Origin: Cohnella kolymensis
GTDB lineage: Bacteria; Bacillota; Bacilli; Paenibacillales; Paenibacillaceae
Length of the DNA: 64,000 bases
Direction of reading: 5' to 3'
Assembly (NCBI RefSeq): GCF_000829465.1
Contig: NZ_JXAL01000024.1
Location: 178,553 to 242,552, forward strand
A program made the position numbers and the translations under genes. Position 1 is the stretch's first letter. Each line of letters starts with the position of its first letter. Shown here piece after piece: positions 26,938 to 35,307 of this stretch. Below the pieces are notes generated by a model. The model made no database searches. It had not been told where the DNA came from and was given only the letters and a program-made list of their open reading frames with translations.

Positions 26938-27396
26938 ATGAAGGTTATAACAGTCATTCAACCATGGGCGACTTTGATTGCCATTGGTGAGAAGAAATTT
27001 GAAACTCGGTCATGGGCAACAAAGTATCGCGGTGTACTCGCCATCCATGCAGGGAAGAAGATCGACAAAGCGGCATGCCGGCGTGAGCCAATCCGTTCGG
27101 TTCTCGCCAATCATGGATACGACGAGACCAACCTTCCGACTGGGGTGATATTGGCGCTTGGTTGTCTACATGAGTGCTGGCCCGTTATGTATGACCTATC
27201 TGATCCGGCTTGGATCGGATTCGAACGAGTCGAGCGAGACGAGCAAGCGGTATCCGTCTCTGCGGTTCGGGGCAACGAGTACCACTTCGGTGACTATAGC
27301 CCCGGCCGCTTTGCGTGGGAACTTTCTGCTGTAACACGATTGTCGAAGCCGATCCCGGCGAAGGGGCAGCTCAGTTTGTGGAATTGGGAGGGATGA
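26938..27396 (+). CDS. ASCH-domain protein
   Basis: 152 residues. VIQPWATLIAIGEKKFETRS then YRGVLAIHAGKK is the ASCH (PUA-like) RNA-binding domain opening; GRFAWELSAVTRLSKPIPAK is the conserved C-terminal part. Proposed to act in RNA or nucleotide metabolism. Confidence 0.9.
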   Translation: MKVITVIQPWATLIAIGEKKFETRSWATKYRGVLAIHAGKKIDKAACRREPIRSVLANHGYDETNLPTGVILALGCLHECWPVMYDLSDPAWIGFERVERDEQAVSVSAVRGNEYHFGDYSPGRFAWELSAVTRLSKPIPAKGQLSLWNWEG

Positions 27397-27499
27397 AGGA
27401 TGCAGGCAGTCGGATGCTCTTGATACGACTCCAGAAAGCGAGCCGTGGACGCCGAATATCCGGGTGATTGAAAACAAACCAATTTATCGTTTGAAGTGA
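27393..27499 (+). pseudogene. Micro-protein gene, probably frameshifted (restored 35 aa)
   Basis: ATGA overlap with the ASCH stop. MKDAGSR then, after one missing G at 27412-27413 (CGGAT for CGGGAT), DALDTTPESEPWTPNIRVIE up to TGA 27497. The long stop-free second half with no start of its own supports a broken gene. Confidence 0.5.
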
Positions 27500-27670
27500 T
27501 AGCTGTATGAATTTCTTGATCCGAAACCGTTCTAGGAAACAAATTCGGGAAGGACAACCAAGACTAAAAACACACCATTTTGTATAAAATGTAAATTGAT
27601 TGGTCTATACTATGTTACTTGCTATTTTAGACGGTATGAGCCGTCGTATCAGCAGAAAGTGGTGAACTCG

Positions 27671-28354
27671 ATGGCCGCCAGTATCTATATGAAAGTGATG
27701 ACCTACAATATACATCACGGAGAAGGCATGGATGGGAAAACTAGCTTGTACCCCATAGCAGAAGAGATAGCGAGAGCACATGCAGATGTTGTTGTCTTAC
27801 AGGGGGTTGACCGTTTTTTGCCTCGCAGCGGCTTTAAACATCAATTGAACAGGCTGGCTAAACATCTTGGGATGTATTCCTGCTTCTCCCCCAGTGTAAA
27901 TCTCCTTATCGTCCAATATGGTAATGCAATTCTAAGCCGATATCCGATTATTTCCAAAGAAATAAAGTATATTGGCGGGTCCATAGAACGAAGGAGCATC
28001 CAGACGGCGAGATTGCAAATAGACGCGGGAACAGTTACCGTACTAAATACCCATTTGGGGGTAAATGCGGAGGAACGGATTAAGCAGTTCCCGGTTCTTT
28101 TAGATGAGATAAATAAGCTTGAACGGCCTGCAATCATAGCCGGGGACTTTAATATGGGGATTGATGATCCTTTGATGGAACCATTGAACTCTCAATTGCA
28201 CAAAATCATGTTAAAGAACGAGCCCCCCACCGAAGAGGTCGACCATATCTTTGTCAATTTTCCGACAGAAAAGGATTCAGCCTGGGTACAGCGTTCCAAC
28301 GCATCAGATCATTATCCGATCATTGCAGAGCTTCGCTGGAGATCAGATATCTAG
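27671..28354 (+). CDS. Endonuclease/exonuclease/phosphatase-family protein
   Basis: 227 residues from ATG 27671. KVMTYNIHHGEGMD, the VVVLQGVDRF metal-site region (Gln in place of the usual Glu), VLNTHLGVNAEERI, AGDFNMG and the final SDHYPIIAEL are the EEP motifs. A Mg-dependent phosphodiesterase of nucleic acid or lipid head group; there is no signal peptide. Isolated by 170 bp upstream and 120 bp downstream, so likely an accessory (moron) gene. Confidence 0.87.
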   Translation: MAASIYMKVMTYNIHHGEGMDGKTSLYPIAEEIARAHADVVVLQGVDRFLPRSGFKHQLNRLAKHLGMYSCFSPSVNLLIVQYGNAILSRYPIISKEIKYIGGSIERRSIQTARLQIDAGTVTVLNTHLGVNAEERIKQFPVLLDEINKLERPAIIAGDFNMGIDDPLMEPLNSQLHKIMLKNEPPTEEVDHIFVNFPTEKDSAWVQRSNASDHYPIIAELRWRSDI

Positions 28355-28473
28355 CGTTATAATGGACGGTATGCTTGCTACAGAATTTTCTATCACTGTT
28401 CCATTTAATCCGTAGTAAATCAGTAACGATACTGCCCTAAGATAAAAGCAAATAAGCAGAGGGCGTGGGGTAA

Positions 28474-29106
28474 ATGAGCGCAATCATAGTGAAAGACGAC
28501 TTGATGCAGGACCGGGACGATACGCAGAAGATCATCCAGATCACATTCTTCGACGACATAACAGAAGAAGACATCCGAAAAACCAAGTGGCTGCTTAATA
28601 TGTATACAGAAATGATCGACATCATCAAGAACTATGAGATGGCCATGAGGGAACTGGAGAACGGATTATCCGCTTACGAGCTGCTTACCGCTGAAGGGTC
28701 AGCCGGAAAGAGAGAAACTGGGCAGGAGTTAACCTCTGACGTGACAGCAGTGTCCGTCATCTTCAAAGAAAAGCGTCAGATGAATTACAAATTCTATGTG
28801 GCGTTGACGAATATCATAAGAGGGGTCATCTCAAATATTCGGGATCCGCACGAGGGATTGACGGCCAAGCTGTTGTTCCTGGATGGAATGAAATATCTGA
28901 AGGCGCAATCCTACTTAGAAAAAGGATATCGCAAGGACATTCACGCGATCTCGCCTACAACTTTTGCGGAGAAGCGCCGGCGCGCCATTGCCAGCATCGC
29001 AAGCAGCTTAAAGATTAATGGAACGTTGGATTTTGTTGTGATAGATTATGGAAGAGGAAGGAATAAGGACGGAGAAATCGGTCTGAGGCTTCCGAATGGA
29101 GGGTAA
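28474..29106 (+). CDS. Putative late-gene regulator, 210 aa
   Basis: Helical protein with a C-terminal part that could be a DNA-binding domain (YLEKGYRKDIHAISPTTFAE, then KRRRAIASIASSLKI). It occupies the place before the terminase genes where ArpU-like or sigma-like late activators are encoded. The function is inferred from position only. Confidence 0.5.
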   Translation: MSAIIVKDDLMQDRDDTQKIIQITFFDDITEEDIRKTKWLLNMYTEMIDIIKNYEMAMRELENGLSAYELLTAEGSAGKRETGQELTSDVTAVSVIFKEKRQMNYKFYVALTNIIRGVISNIRDPHEGLTAKLLFLDGMKYLKAQSYLEKGYRKDIHAISPTTFAEKRRRAIASIASSLKINGTLDFVVIDYGRGRNKDGEIGLRLPNGG

Positions 29107-29112
29107 CCGGGC

Positions 29113-29292
29113 ATGAATATAGTTGTTACCGCAAAAGAGGCGATTGAACGTGGATGGTTCGTACCAATGGCAAGGGAGCTCGGCTTAAATGTTCATGCAT
29201 TGTCACCAGACAAGGAAATCACACTCACTGAAGAAAAGCTAAACAACATGGGATTATACCTGATATCAAAATCCGCAGTAACACCGGACTAA
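29113..29292 (+). CDS. Hypothetical phage protein, 59 aa
   Basis: MNIVVTAKEAIERGWFVPMA with an ITLTEEKLNNMGL segment; a type seen in other Gram-positive phages, function unknown. GGAGGG precedes the ATG. Confidence 0.7.
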   Translation: MNIVVTAKEAIERGWFVPMARELGLNVHALSPDKEITLTEEKLNNMGLYLISKSAVTPD

Positions 29293-29356
29293 AGAAGGTT
29301 TATGCTTTAAATGTAACAACGTGGGGCAAATGGTCGGCCTCACATAACCCATTCCC

Positions 29357-29612
29357 TTGTACAACTTATTGTGTACAAACTGTATGTTTACAAGGGAGAT
29401 CGAGAGCGGGTGTCAAGCGAATACGCAAGGCCCGCTAATAGATCGAAGCTTTCAACCGGGTTGTCCGGACGACCTCGCGCTTTGGGGATGCCTGAGAAGC
29501 ATCCTTTCCGAGTGCCGGTTGATGGTTTCGATGTATTGACTCCTTACGGTATTCCTAACCTTTTAATATACTCCTAACTCGGTCCGCCATTGTGCGGGCC
29601 ATTTTGTTTTTT
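29357..29612 (+). other. Orphan transcription unit: dyad operator, 200-nt body, terminator
   Basis: TTGTACA (29357-29363) and TGTACAA (29372-29378) form a perfect dyad typical of operators. A terminator ends at 29612. The body holds a weak 68-codon frame (29371-29577, GTG start, no ribosome-binding site, basic product), so it may be a small RNA or a small gene. No tRNA features. The rest of 29293-29716 shows no gene. Confidence 0.4.
29581..29612 (+). terminator. Rho-independent terminator
   Basis: GGTCCGC (29581-29587) pairs with GCGGGCC (29594-29600), loop CATTGT, followed by ATTTTGTTTTTT. Confidence 0.85.
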
Positions 29613-29716
29613 AACATCTATCGCTATTCCTCATTATTCAGCTGCTTCGCAAGGTTTAACCAACCTCTCCTGCCGTGACTTGGGACGGTGCGGAGCGGCT
29701 CCCAGGAGTTGATTAT

Positions 29717-29857
29717 ATGAACAAGATTAAGGTTAGTATCCCGCGCGATCCGCCGGTGCTACAACCGCAGAAATGTAGAGGGTGCATTTGGGGGAGCTGG
29801 AGGGAAACAAAACAATTTTGCAGTCTAGTAAATTGCGTTAAAGGAGAGAATAAATAA
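29717..29857 (+). CDS. Cys-rich micro-protein, 46 aa
   Basis: CAGGAG precedes ATG 29717. Contains CRGC, a central Cys and a C-terminal Cys: a possible zinc site. Start of a three-gene micro-operon. Confidence 0.6.
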   Translation: MNKIKVSIPRDPPVLQPQKCRGCIWGSWRETKQFCSLVNCVKGENK

Positions 29858-29982
29858 TGGATCAGTGTCCGACTTGCGGAACCTATTGGGAACAATGTCC
29901 ATGTTGCAGGGAATCATTCTGTCCCGATTGCAAGATGACTGAGTCCGAGGCTGAATCTCAGGTTGATAACGAAGGTGATTGA
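29857..29982 (+). CDS. Zinc-binding micro-protein with three Cys clusters, 41 aa
   Basis: MDQCPTCGTYWEQCPCC followed by SFCPDC gives eight Cys in the first 25 residues, enough for two zinc ions; acidic tail. TAATG overlap with the previous gene. Confidence 0.65.
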   Translation: MDQCPTCGTYWEQCPCCRESFCPDCKMTESEAESQVDNEGD

Positions 29983-29984
29983 TA

Positions 29985-30101
29985 ATGAAGCGCACATGGT
30001 TGGCAATCCCTAAACCGATACGAATAGCAATTCTATGTATTGTCGTGCAGCTGGGTTTGCTTGCTGGGCAGTTGGTTCATTACTGGATTAACGGATCCTA
30101 A
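29985..30101 (+). CDS. Membrane micro-protein, 38 aa
   Basis: MKRTWLAIPKPIRIAI then one hydrophobic helix. Third gene of the micro-operon; converges with a minus-strand pair. Confidence 0.5.
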   Translation: MKRTWLAIPKPIRIAILCIVVQLGLLAGQLVHYWINGS

Positions 30102-30285
30102 ATTCGTGGTTCTCTTTAAGATAATACGAACCGTCTTGGAATTTAACTGCAGCATCCGACTGTGACAGGAGCTTCCCGCCATAGTCGACGATCTCTCCGA
30201 GGTGCCAGACATCAACTGGTGTTTGGTTATGAATAGCAGCGGCTATCTTCTCCGGTGTATCGAGGACATAACCAGACTTGAACAT
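30088..30285 (-). CDS. Hypothetical protein, 65 aa
   Basis: CCGGAGGAGGG precedes the ATG. VWHLGEIVDYGGKLLSQSDA suggests a small beta domain. Follows the next entry in a minus-strand pair; 3 prime end overlaps the convergent micro-protein. Confidence 0.6.
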   Translation of the reverse strand: MFKSGYVLDTPEKIAAAIHNQTPVDVWHLGEIVDYGGKLLSQSDAAVKFQDGSYYLKENHEFRIR

Positions 30286-30473
30286 TAATTTCCCTCCTCC
30301 GGGTATTGAGCCTTGAGCTCATCGATGGAATTATACTTCTCTGTTTCGAAAATAAACTTAGCCGGTGCTTTGTCTGTTCGATTTTTGATTATGTGGCCGT
30401 AAACCTTTCCTAACCTTTGGAAGACAAACATCGTTTTATCCGGCTCGTCGCGCAACGTATACTTCTCTGGCAT
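30285..30473 (-). CDS. Hypothetical protein, 62 aa
   Basis: MPEKYTLRDEPDKTMFVFQR; GTAGGAGGTG precedes the ATG. No family recognised. Confidence 0.6.
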   Translation of the reverse strand: MPEKYTLRDEPDKTMFVFQRLGKVYGHIIKNRTDKAPAKFIFETEKYNSIDELKAQYPEEGN

Positions 30474-30572
30474 GTAACACCTCCTACTTCTTCATAGCAT
30501 ATATGGAATGAAAATAAAAATGGGTAATATATGAGTCCTGGAGCGAGAATACTTTGATATGAGGTGTTAGTT

Positions 30573-31019
30573 ATGTGCTTACATGGCGTCTATAAATGGG
30601 TGGATGTGATTAACCATAATCAAATCAACAAGAGAGTTAAGGTTGATGCGTGTATTGCGGATGAAATACAGTATCTCAATGATCAAGGAGTAGTCACACT
30701 TGGATGTTGCTGCGGGCATGGGAAGTCCGGCCAAATAGTGGAGTGGGAAAATGGGTTTGGCAAATGGAAGGGCCATGAATCTCCGCCAATCGCATTGATC
30801 AGTCAGTCCAGCGTTGCTAAGGGTAAAGAACTCGGGTACACAGCATATCCGTATTATTACGCAGATGGAGAGCACAACGATACATGGCAAATGATTTTAA
30901 AATCAGGCTGCATTACGGAAGACGACTGCCGAAACTGGCATAAAGAAAATGGGTTACCTTTCGAGAAAGGACTTAATATTATTGGAAATAGAGGGGCCGA
31001 AACCCCTCTACCCGTTTAA
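30573..31019 (+). CDS. Conserved phage protein with Cys motif, 148 aa
   Basis: The CIADEIQYLNDQGVVTLGCC segment followed by CGHGK is a recurrent phage motif; metal binding is likely. ATG 30573 is favoured by TGAGGTG over the upstream in-frame GTG at 30564. An 8-bp hairpin (TAGAGGGG/CCCCTCTA, 30989-31010) lies in the last codons. Confidence 0.65.
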   Translation: MCLHGVYKWVDVINHNQINKRVKVDACIADEIQYLNDQGVVTLGCCCGHGKSGQIVEWENGFGKWKGHESPPIALISQSSVAKGKELGYTAYPYYYADGEHNDTWQMILKSGCITEDDCRNWHKENGLPFEKGLNIIGNRGAETPLPV

Positions 31020-31198
31020 CCTGTGTGACGTTCAGGATAACACCATTTACAACCGTTGTAACCTTGGGCGAAATAAGGCGCTGCGTTGTCGGTGTTTATA
31101 CGATGAGAAGGGCTCATTTCATTGATTTTGCACCGGGGTTCAACTTTTGCAGTTTTGTGAACTTCCTTGGTGTTTGTGTTCACGATATAGGTAGCCAT
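31016..31198 (-). CDS. Conserved phage protein, 60 aa
   Basis: MATYIVNTNTKEVHK then CKWCYPERHTG, a short family common in Bacillus and Paenibacillus phages, with Cys pairs. GGAGGTGATATC sets the start at 31198. Confidence 0.7.
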   Translation of the reverse strand: MATYIVNTNTKEVHKTAKVEPRCKINEMSPSHRINTDNAAPYFAQGYNGCKWCYPERHTG

Positions 31199-31289
31199 GA
31201 TATCACCTCCTCTCACCATCAGAATTCGACGGTAAAACAGGAAATTCCTTCCTTATGTCGAAAACACATAGGCGAAGGGAGGTGCTATA

Positions 31290-31559
31290 ATGCAGGTTAA
31301 CTTCATTTATACTGGAACAGATGGTAAGAAGAACAACTCTTTCGATCTAACCAGAGAATTGAGCGATGGCGAAGTATACGCTTTACTTAATACTGAAGAA
31401 ATAATGTATGCAAAAAAGAATGGAAGCAGTAGTCAAACTTCTGCAATCGTACAGATTATTGCAAAACAATTTGATGTGTATGACAATAAACCGCGGTTGA
31501 ATATTATTGTAAAAGAAAAAGATGAGAATCAGAGAACGGCTAGTGCATTTTTCTCTTAA
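31290..31559 (+). CDS. Hypothetical protein, 89 aa
   Basis: GGGAGGTG precedes the ATG. MQVNFIYTGTDGKKNNSFDL opens a beta-rich small protein; unassigned. Followed by a terminator. Confidence 0.6.
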   Translation: MQVNFIYTGTDGKKNNSFDLTRELSDGEVYALLNTEEIMYAKKNGSSSQTSAIVQIIAKQFDVYDNKPRLNIIVKEKDENQRTASAFFS

Positions 31560-31565
31560 CTTTTT

Positions 31566-31590
31566 GAAGCACCTACGGGTGCTTTTTCTT
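31566..31590. terminator. Terminator after the 89-aa gene
   Basis: AGCACC-TACG-GGTGCT followed by TTTTCTTTT. The minus-strand Spo0E-like stop codon lies in its loop, so the two units are convergent. Confidence 0.85.
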
Positions 31591-31768
31591 TTGATTACAA
31601 TAAGCGGTTAATTTCGAATAACGTTCAATAATAACATCAAGAGCTTTACTAGCTCGAACACTTCCGGATGCTGAAAATTGTAGTTATGTATTTTTACTTT
31701 CTTCTCGAGTGCTTGCCTAAGTAATTCTATCTCTTCGGACAATAAGCTTTTGATAGTATCGATTTCAT
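31573..31768 (-). pseudogene. Spo0E-like aspartyl-phosphate phosphatase, two frameshifts (restored 65 aa)
   Basis: Minus-strand frames combine to MEIDTIKSLLSEEIELLRQA and HPEVFEASKALDVIIERYSK. The S-x-x-LD motif (SKALD) is that of Spo0E/YnzD phosphatases, which dephosphorylate Spo0A-P. Two G are missing on the coding strand: one right after the ATG (31765-31766) and one near 31652-31653 (GAGCT for GAGGCT). AGGGTGG precedes the ATG. If intact in reality, it would delay host sporulation. Confidence 0.7.
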
Positions 31769-31835
31769 AACCACCCTAAACAAAAAAATATCTAAACTAC
31801 TATAACACAGAAAAAATTATTAACATATATTGGTG

Positions 31836-31876
31836 AAAAATAGGGAGTGCGACTAACATCGTATCTCCCTATTTTT
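31836..31876. terminator. Bidirectional terminator
   Basis: AAATAGGGAG (31838-31847) pairs with CTCCCTATTT (31865-31874); A-rich on the left, T-rich on the right. Confidence 0.8.
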
Positions 31877-31898
31877 ATGTCCAAGGAGACACACGGCC

Positions 31899-32027
31899 AT
31901 GAATGACGATACCGAAGGAGCAGCCTTCAAGATATTCGTGGCTTGCATCGGCATGTGTTTCATCATGCTGGGCGTTCTTGGATTGCGAATGTTGGAAATA
32001 AAACAAGGTCAGGAAAATTTTCCTTAG
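31899..32027 (+). CDS. Membrane micro-protein, 42 aa
   Basis: AAGGAG precedes the ATG. One hydrophobic helix (KIFVACIGMCFIMLGVLGL). Its last codons (GQENFP) are made by palindrome copy 2. Possibly a holin-like or regulatory membrane peptide; unknown. Confidence 0.6.
   Translation: MNDDTEGAAFKIFVACIGMCFIMLGVLGLRMLEIKQGQENFP
32011..32024. promoter_or_regulatory. Start-associated palindrome, copy 2
   Basis: AGGAAAATTTTCCT, flanked by AGGTC on the left, partly extending the dyad. 25 nt before the terS ATG (32050). Confidence 0.8.
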
Positions 32028-32049
32028 CTGTCGGGGGTGATCAATAGAG

Positions 32050-33327
32050 ATGGGACGCCAGAGAGATCCGAATAGAGACAAAGCAAAAGATATCTACATA
32101 GCCTCTAAAGGCGAAATCAATCTCATTGACATCGCCACGCAGCTCGGTGTCGGGGATGGAACGGTAAGAGGTTGGAAGGCAAAGGATAAGTGGGAGAACC
32201 TACTGACCGGTGAAGCGGTGGAGCAGGAACGCTCCAAGAAAAAGGACCGGAACGCTCCAAAACCAGAACAAAAAGATGAAGACGATGGCGAACAGGATGA
32301 GTTATTCCTGAATGCCGTTCTTATTGTCGTTGAAGCGCAACAAGCGTCTACATCTCTATTGCAACGGAGAATGAGAATCGGTTATACCAGTGCGGCGCGG
32401 TTGATTCATGCCATGGAGCTGCGTGGTTTTGTCAGTCCCTCTGTAGGGTCTGAACCGAGAAAGGTGCTTATAAAAGAGTTTAATCCGGGGAAACCTGCGT
32501 CCACCAAACCGAATAGAACGGAACGGAACGCTCCGAAAAAAGAAACGGAACGCTCCAATAATATGGAACGCTCCAAAAGGAAAGAGAGCCCACCAGTTGT
32601 TGAGGAAGAGCCGGAACCGGAAATACCTGATGACGAAGGATTAACGCCGAAACAGCGGATATTCGTAATGGAATATCTCCGAGATTTCAATGCAACGCGA
32701 GCGGCGATAGCAGCAGGATACAGCAAGAAGACTGCATATCAGATCGGATTCGCTCTATTGAAAAATGTTGATATTCAAAATGTGATCAAGAGGCATAGCG
32801 AGACAGCTTTGGGAGAGATCGGGATGAACGTTCAGCGCGTATTGCTGGAGTACATGAAGATCGCCTTCACCGACATTACCGATCTGCTAGACTTTGGGCA
32901 GAAGGACGAGCCGCTGTTCACCGATGAAGGTCCGGCGATGGATCCGATGACGGGTGAACAGATGACATATAAGCGCAACTTTGTCGCTTTTAAGAACAGC
33001 GACGAGGTAGATGGAACCGTGATCAGTGAGGTCAAACAAGGGAAAGACGGAGTTAGCATCAAGCTCCACGATAAGATGAAAGCCTTGGATGCCCTGACCA
33101 AATACATTGATCTCCTGCCGGATAAGCACAAACGCATGATCGAGGAAGAGAAGCTGAAGCTGGATAAAGAGCGTTTCGAATTCGAGAAGGTCAAGGCTGC
33201 CGGCGAAGGCGACCTGGACGAAGAAATTATAGATGATTGGGTCGAGGCGGTGATGGACGATGGAGAAGACGGAGGGGATGAAGAAACGATTAGCGGCATT
33301 CAAGAAGAGGATACCGGTATATCGTAA
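32050..33327 (+). CDS. terS: Terminase small subunit with FtsK-gamma-like domain
   Basis: Recognises phage DNA for packaging. 425 residues in three parts: an N-terminal HTH (IASKGEINLIDIATQLGVGD); residues about 83-142 (ASTSLLQRRMRIGYTSAARL, IHAMELRGFV...EPRKVLI) closely follow the FtsK/SpoIIIE gamma winged helix that reads oriented DNA; and from about 197 a Terminase_2 domain (LTPKQRIFVMEYLRDFNATR, AAIAAGYSKKTAYQIG). Five GGAACGCTCC repeats flank the gamma region. GGGGGTGA precedes the ATG. Confidence 0.9.
   Translation: MGRQRDPNRDKAKDIYIASKGEINLIDIATQLGVGDGTVRGWKAKDKWENLLTGEAVEQERSKKKDRNAPKPEQKDEDDGEQDELFLNAVLIVVEAQQASTSLLQRRMRIGYTSAARLIHAMELRGFVSPSVGSEPRKVLIKEFNPGKPASTKPNRTERNAPKKETERSNNMERSKRKESPPVVEEEPEPEIPDDEGLTPKQRIFVMEYLRDFNATRAAIAAGYSKKTAYQIGFALLKNVDIQNVIKRHSETALGEIGMNVQRVLLEYMKIAFTDITDLLDFGQKDEPLFTDEGPAMDPMTGEQMTYKRNFVAFKNSDEVDGTVISEVKQGKDGVSIKLHDKMKALDALTKYIDLLPDKHKRMIEEEKLKLDKERFEFEKVKAAGEGDLDEEIIDDWVEAVMDDGEDGGDEETISGIQEEDTGIS
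32226..32574 (+). repeat. Five GGAACGCTCC repeats inside terS: candidate pac site
   Basis: Exact copies at 32226-32235, 32249-32258, 32525-32534, 32547-32556 and 32565-32574. Copies 1, 4 and 5 are read as ERS; copies 2 and 3 as RNAP. They are thus conserved as DNA, not protein. Confidence 0.7.
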
Positions 33328-34678
33328 GAGTCCTAAGACATTCTTTAAGGAAATACTGCAGTTCAATCCGGATGAATGGCAGGCAGAAGTTTCGGATGAC
33401 CTGGCAAACTATCACCGCGTATCGGTCAGATCCGGGCAGGGAGTCGGCAAAACTGCGTTAGAAGCGGCCATCGCATTATGGTTCCTCTGCTGTTTTCCGT
33501 TTCCTCGCGTGGTTTGTACAGCTCCTACTCGACAGCAGCTGATTGATGTACTCTGGGCTGAGATTAGTAAGTGGCAATCGAAGAGCCCGATACTTAAGCG
33601 CATCCTCAAATGGACGAAAACCAAGATATACATGCGGAAGTACGAGGAGCGGTGGTTCGCCACAGCTCGCACAGCAACAAAGCCTGAAAACATGCAAGGC
33701 TTCCACGAAGACTACATGCTGTTCATTGTCGATGAAGCATCTGGTGTTGAGGATCGCATTATGGAAGCCATCCTTGGTACGTTATCTGGTGAATACAATA
33801 AGCTATTAATGTGCGGGAACCCTACTAAAACAAGTGGGGTCTTTTTTGATTCTCACAATAAAGATCGTGAAGACTATCGGACGCACAAGGTTTCCTGTTT
33901 GAACAGCCCGAGGACGAGCAAAGAGAACATTGCCATGTTGAAACGAAAGTTCGGGGAAGGCAGCGATGTATGGCGGGTACGGGTAGAAGGTGAGTTTCCA
34001 CGCGGGGAATCGGATACTTTCATCTCTCTGGAGATGGCGCTATTTGCAAAAGAGAATGTGACAGTTACTCCAAAGGGAGAAACGCTTTATCTTGGCGCCG
34101 ACATAGCAAGGTTCGGAGATGATGAAACGGCGATCTATGCCCGGTTAAACGGGGTGCCGATTGATTCGCATTTTCATCACAAAGAAGGGCTGATGGTGAC
34201 TGCCGGCTGGATCCTTAACATGGCCGCGAGATGCAAAGCAGCATACCCTGAAATTACTCATGTCCAAATTAGAATTGATGATGATGGGCTCGGTGGCGGT
34301 GTAACGGATAGGCTTGATGAAGTGAACGAAGAGAAGGGACTTGGATATGAGATCATCCCCGTTCACAACGGATCTGCAAGTGATGACGAATACTATGGAA
34401 ACAAAGGCTCAGAACTATGGGGCCAAATCAAAGAAAGGCTTGACGAGAACATGAGCAATTATATTCTTGGCTTGCCTGGTGACTTGCAAATTCCGGACGA
34501 TGATAAACTCATTACACAACTCACAACACGCAAATGGAGAATGGGAAGCAATGGAAAAATAAAATTAGAGCGTAAAGAAGACATGAAGAAGCGCGGGTTG
34601 TCCTCGCCAGACCGAGCCGACGCTTTTGTTTTGGCGTTTGCGAATGTAGAATCCGACTCTGGATTTGCATTTGGCTAA
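33260..34678 (+). CDS. terL: Terminase large subunit
   Basis: Packaging motor and nuclease. SGQGVGKTALEAA is Walker A, LFIVDEASGV Walker B with catalytic Glu, and LMCGNPTK the coupling motif. The C-terminal RNase H-like nuclease begins LGADIARFGDDETA and includes RIDDDGLGGGV and PDRADAFVLA. About 470 residues; ATG 33278 is an alternative start. Confidence 0.95.
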   Translation: MEKTEGMKKRLAAFKKRIPVYRKSPKTFFKEILQFNPDEWQAEVSDDLANYHRVSVRSGQGVGKTALEAAIALWFLCCFPFPRVVCTAPTRQQLIDVLWAEISKWQSKSPILKRILKWTKTKIYMRKYEERWFATARTATKPENMQGFHEDYMLFIVDEASGVEDRIMEAILGTLSGEYNKLLMCGNPTKTSGVFFDSHNKDREDYRTHKVSCLNSPRTSKENIAMLKRKFGEGSDVWRVRVEGEFPRGESDTFISLEMALFAKENVTVTPKGETLYLGADIARFGDDETAIYARLNGVPIDSHFHHKEGLMVTAGWILNMAARCKAAYPEITHVQIRIDDDGLGGGVTDRLDEVNEEKGLGYEIIPVHNGSASDDEYYGNKGSELWGQIKERLDENMSNYILGLPGDLQIPDDDKLITQLTTRKWRMGSNGKIKLERKEDMKKRGLSSPDRADAFVLAFANVESDSGFAFG

Positions 34679-34719
34679 AATTACCTTTCTAATGTAAAAT
34701 ATTAGCGAGGTGGGCGAAA

Positions 34720-35265
34720 ATGTTAGCGAAAATACTAAAAGATTATGAAGGAATTATTGGCGCAGTCCTTGGCGTTGCAGTCACTATGATTGTAACGTTT
34801 ATCTTGAAGAAGATAGGCAAGGTTTATATAACTGTAGATGATTTTGATATTAAGAATTACCGTTTCGACTCTGGGTATCCTAAAGGTACGGTTGACTATG
34901 CCGAGGCGGAATATGTCGACATTTCTTTCGAGATTTCTTTTTTTAATAGCTCAGATGAACCTAGAGGATTCCAAGATATAAAGGTTGTGTTTTATGATTC
35001 GTATCGAAATGTGATATTCAAGAAAACTCCTCATGATATGCGCACAACAAGAAACACATCATATGGTTCAACCTCTGACGAATTGAAGATAATTAACCTA
35101 CCTTCAAAAACAATGTTGCAAATTGGGGTAGAAACATATGTAAGGGAAGAACTGGTTAAAGAAATGAGTAAATGTGCCTCTATCTATTTTGAATCAAAGG
35201 ATCACAAAGGACGAGTAACAAAGCACCTACTCAAGAAGAACATGATCGTTAAAAATCCGCAGTAA
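34720..35265 (+). CDS. Membrane-anchored hypothetical protein, 181 aa (moron)
   Basis: An N-terminal transmembrane helix (residues 12-29) is followed by a beta-rich domain, probably cytoplasmic because KKIGK follows the helix. It interrupts terL and portal, with its own terminator at 35308 and a possible promoter (TTGGCT-18-TAAAAT), so it may be expressed in the lysogen. No family recognised. Confidence 0.65.
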   Translation: MLAKILKDYEGIIGAVLGVAVTMIVTFILKKIGKVYITVDDFDIKNYRFDSGYPKGTVDYAEAEYVDISFEISFFNSSDEPRGFQDIKVVFYDSYRNVIFKKTPHDMRTTRNTSYGSTSDELKIINLPSKTMLQIGVETYVREELVKEMSKCASIYFESKDHKGRVTKHLLKKNMIVKNPQ

Positions 35266-35307
35266 CTCCGTAATTATCGAATGTTATTCTATACATGGAT
35301 AAGAATG

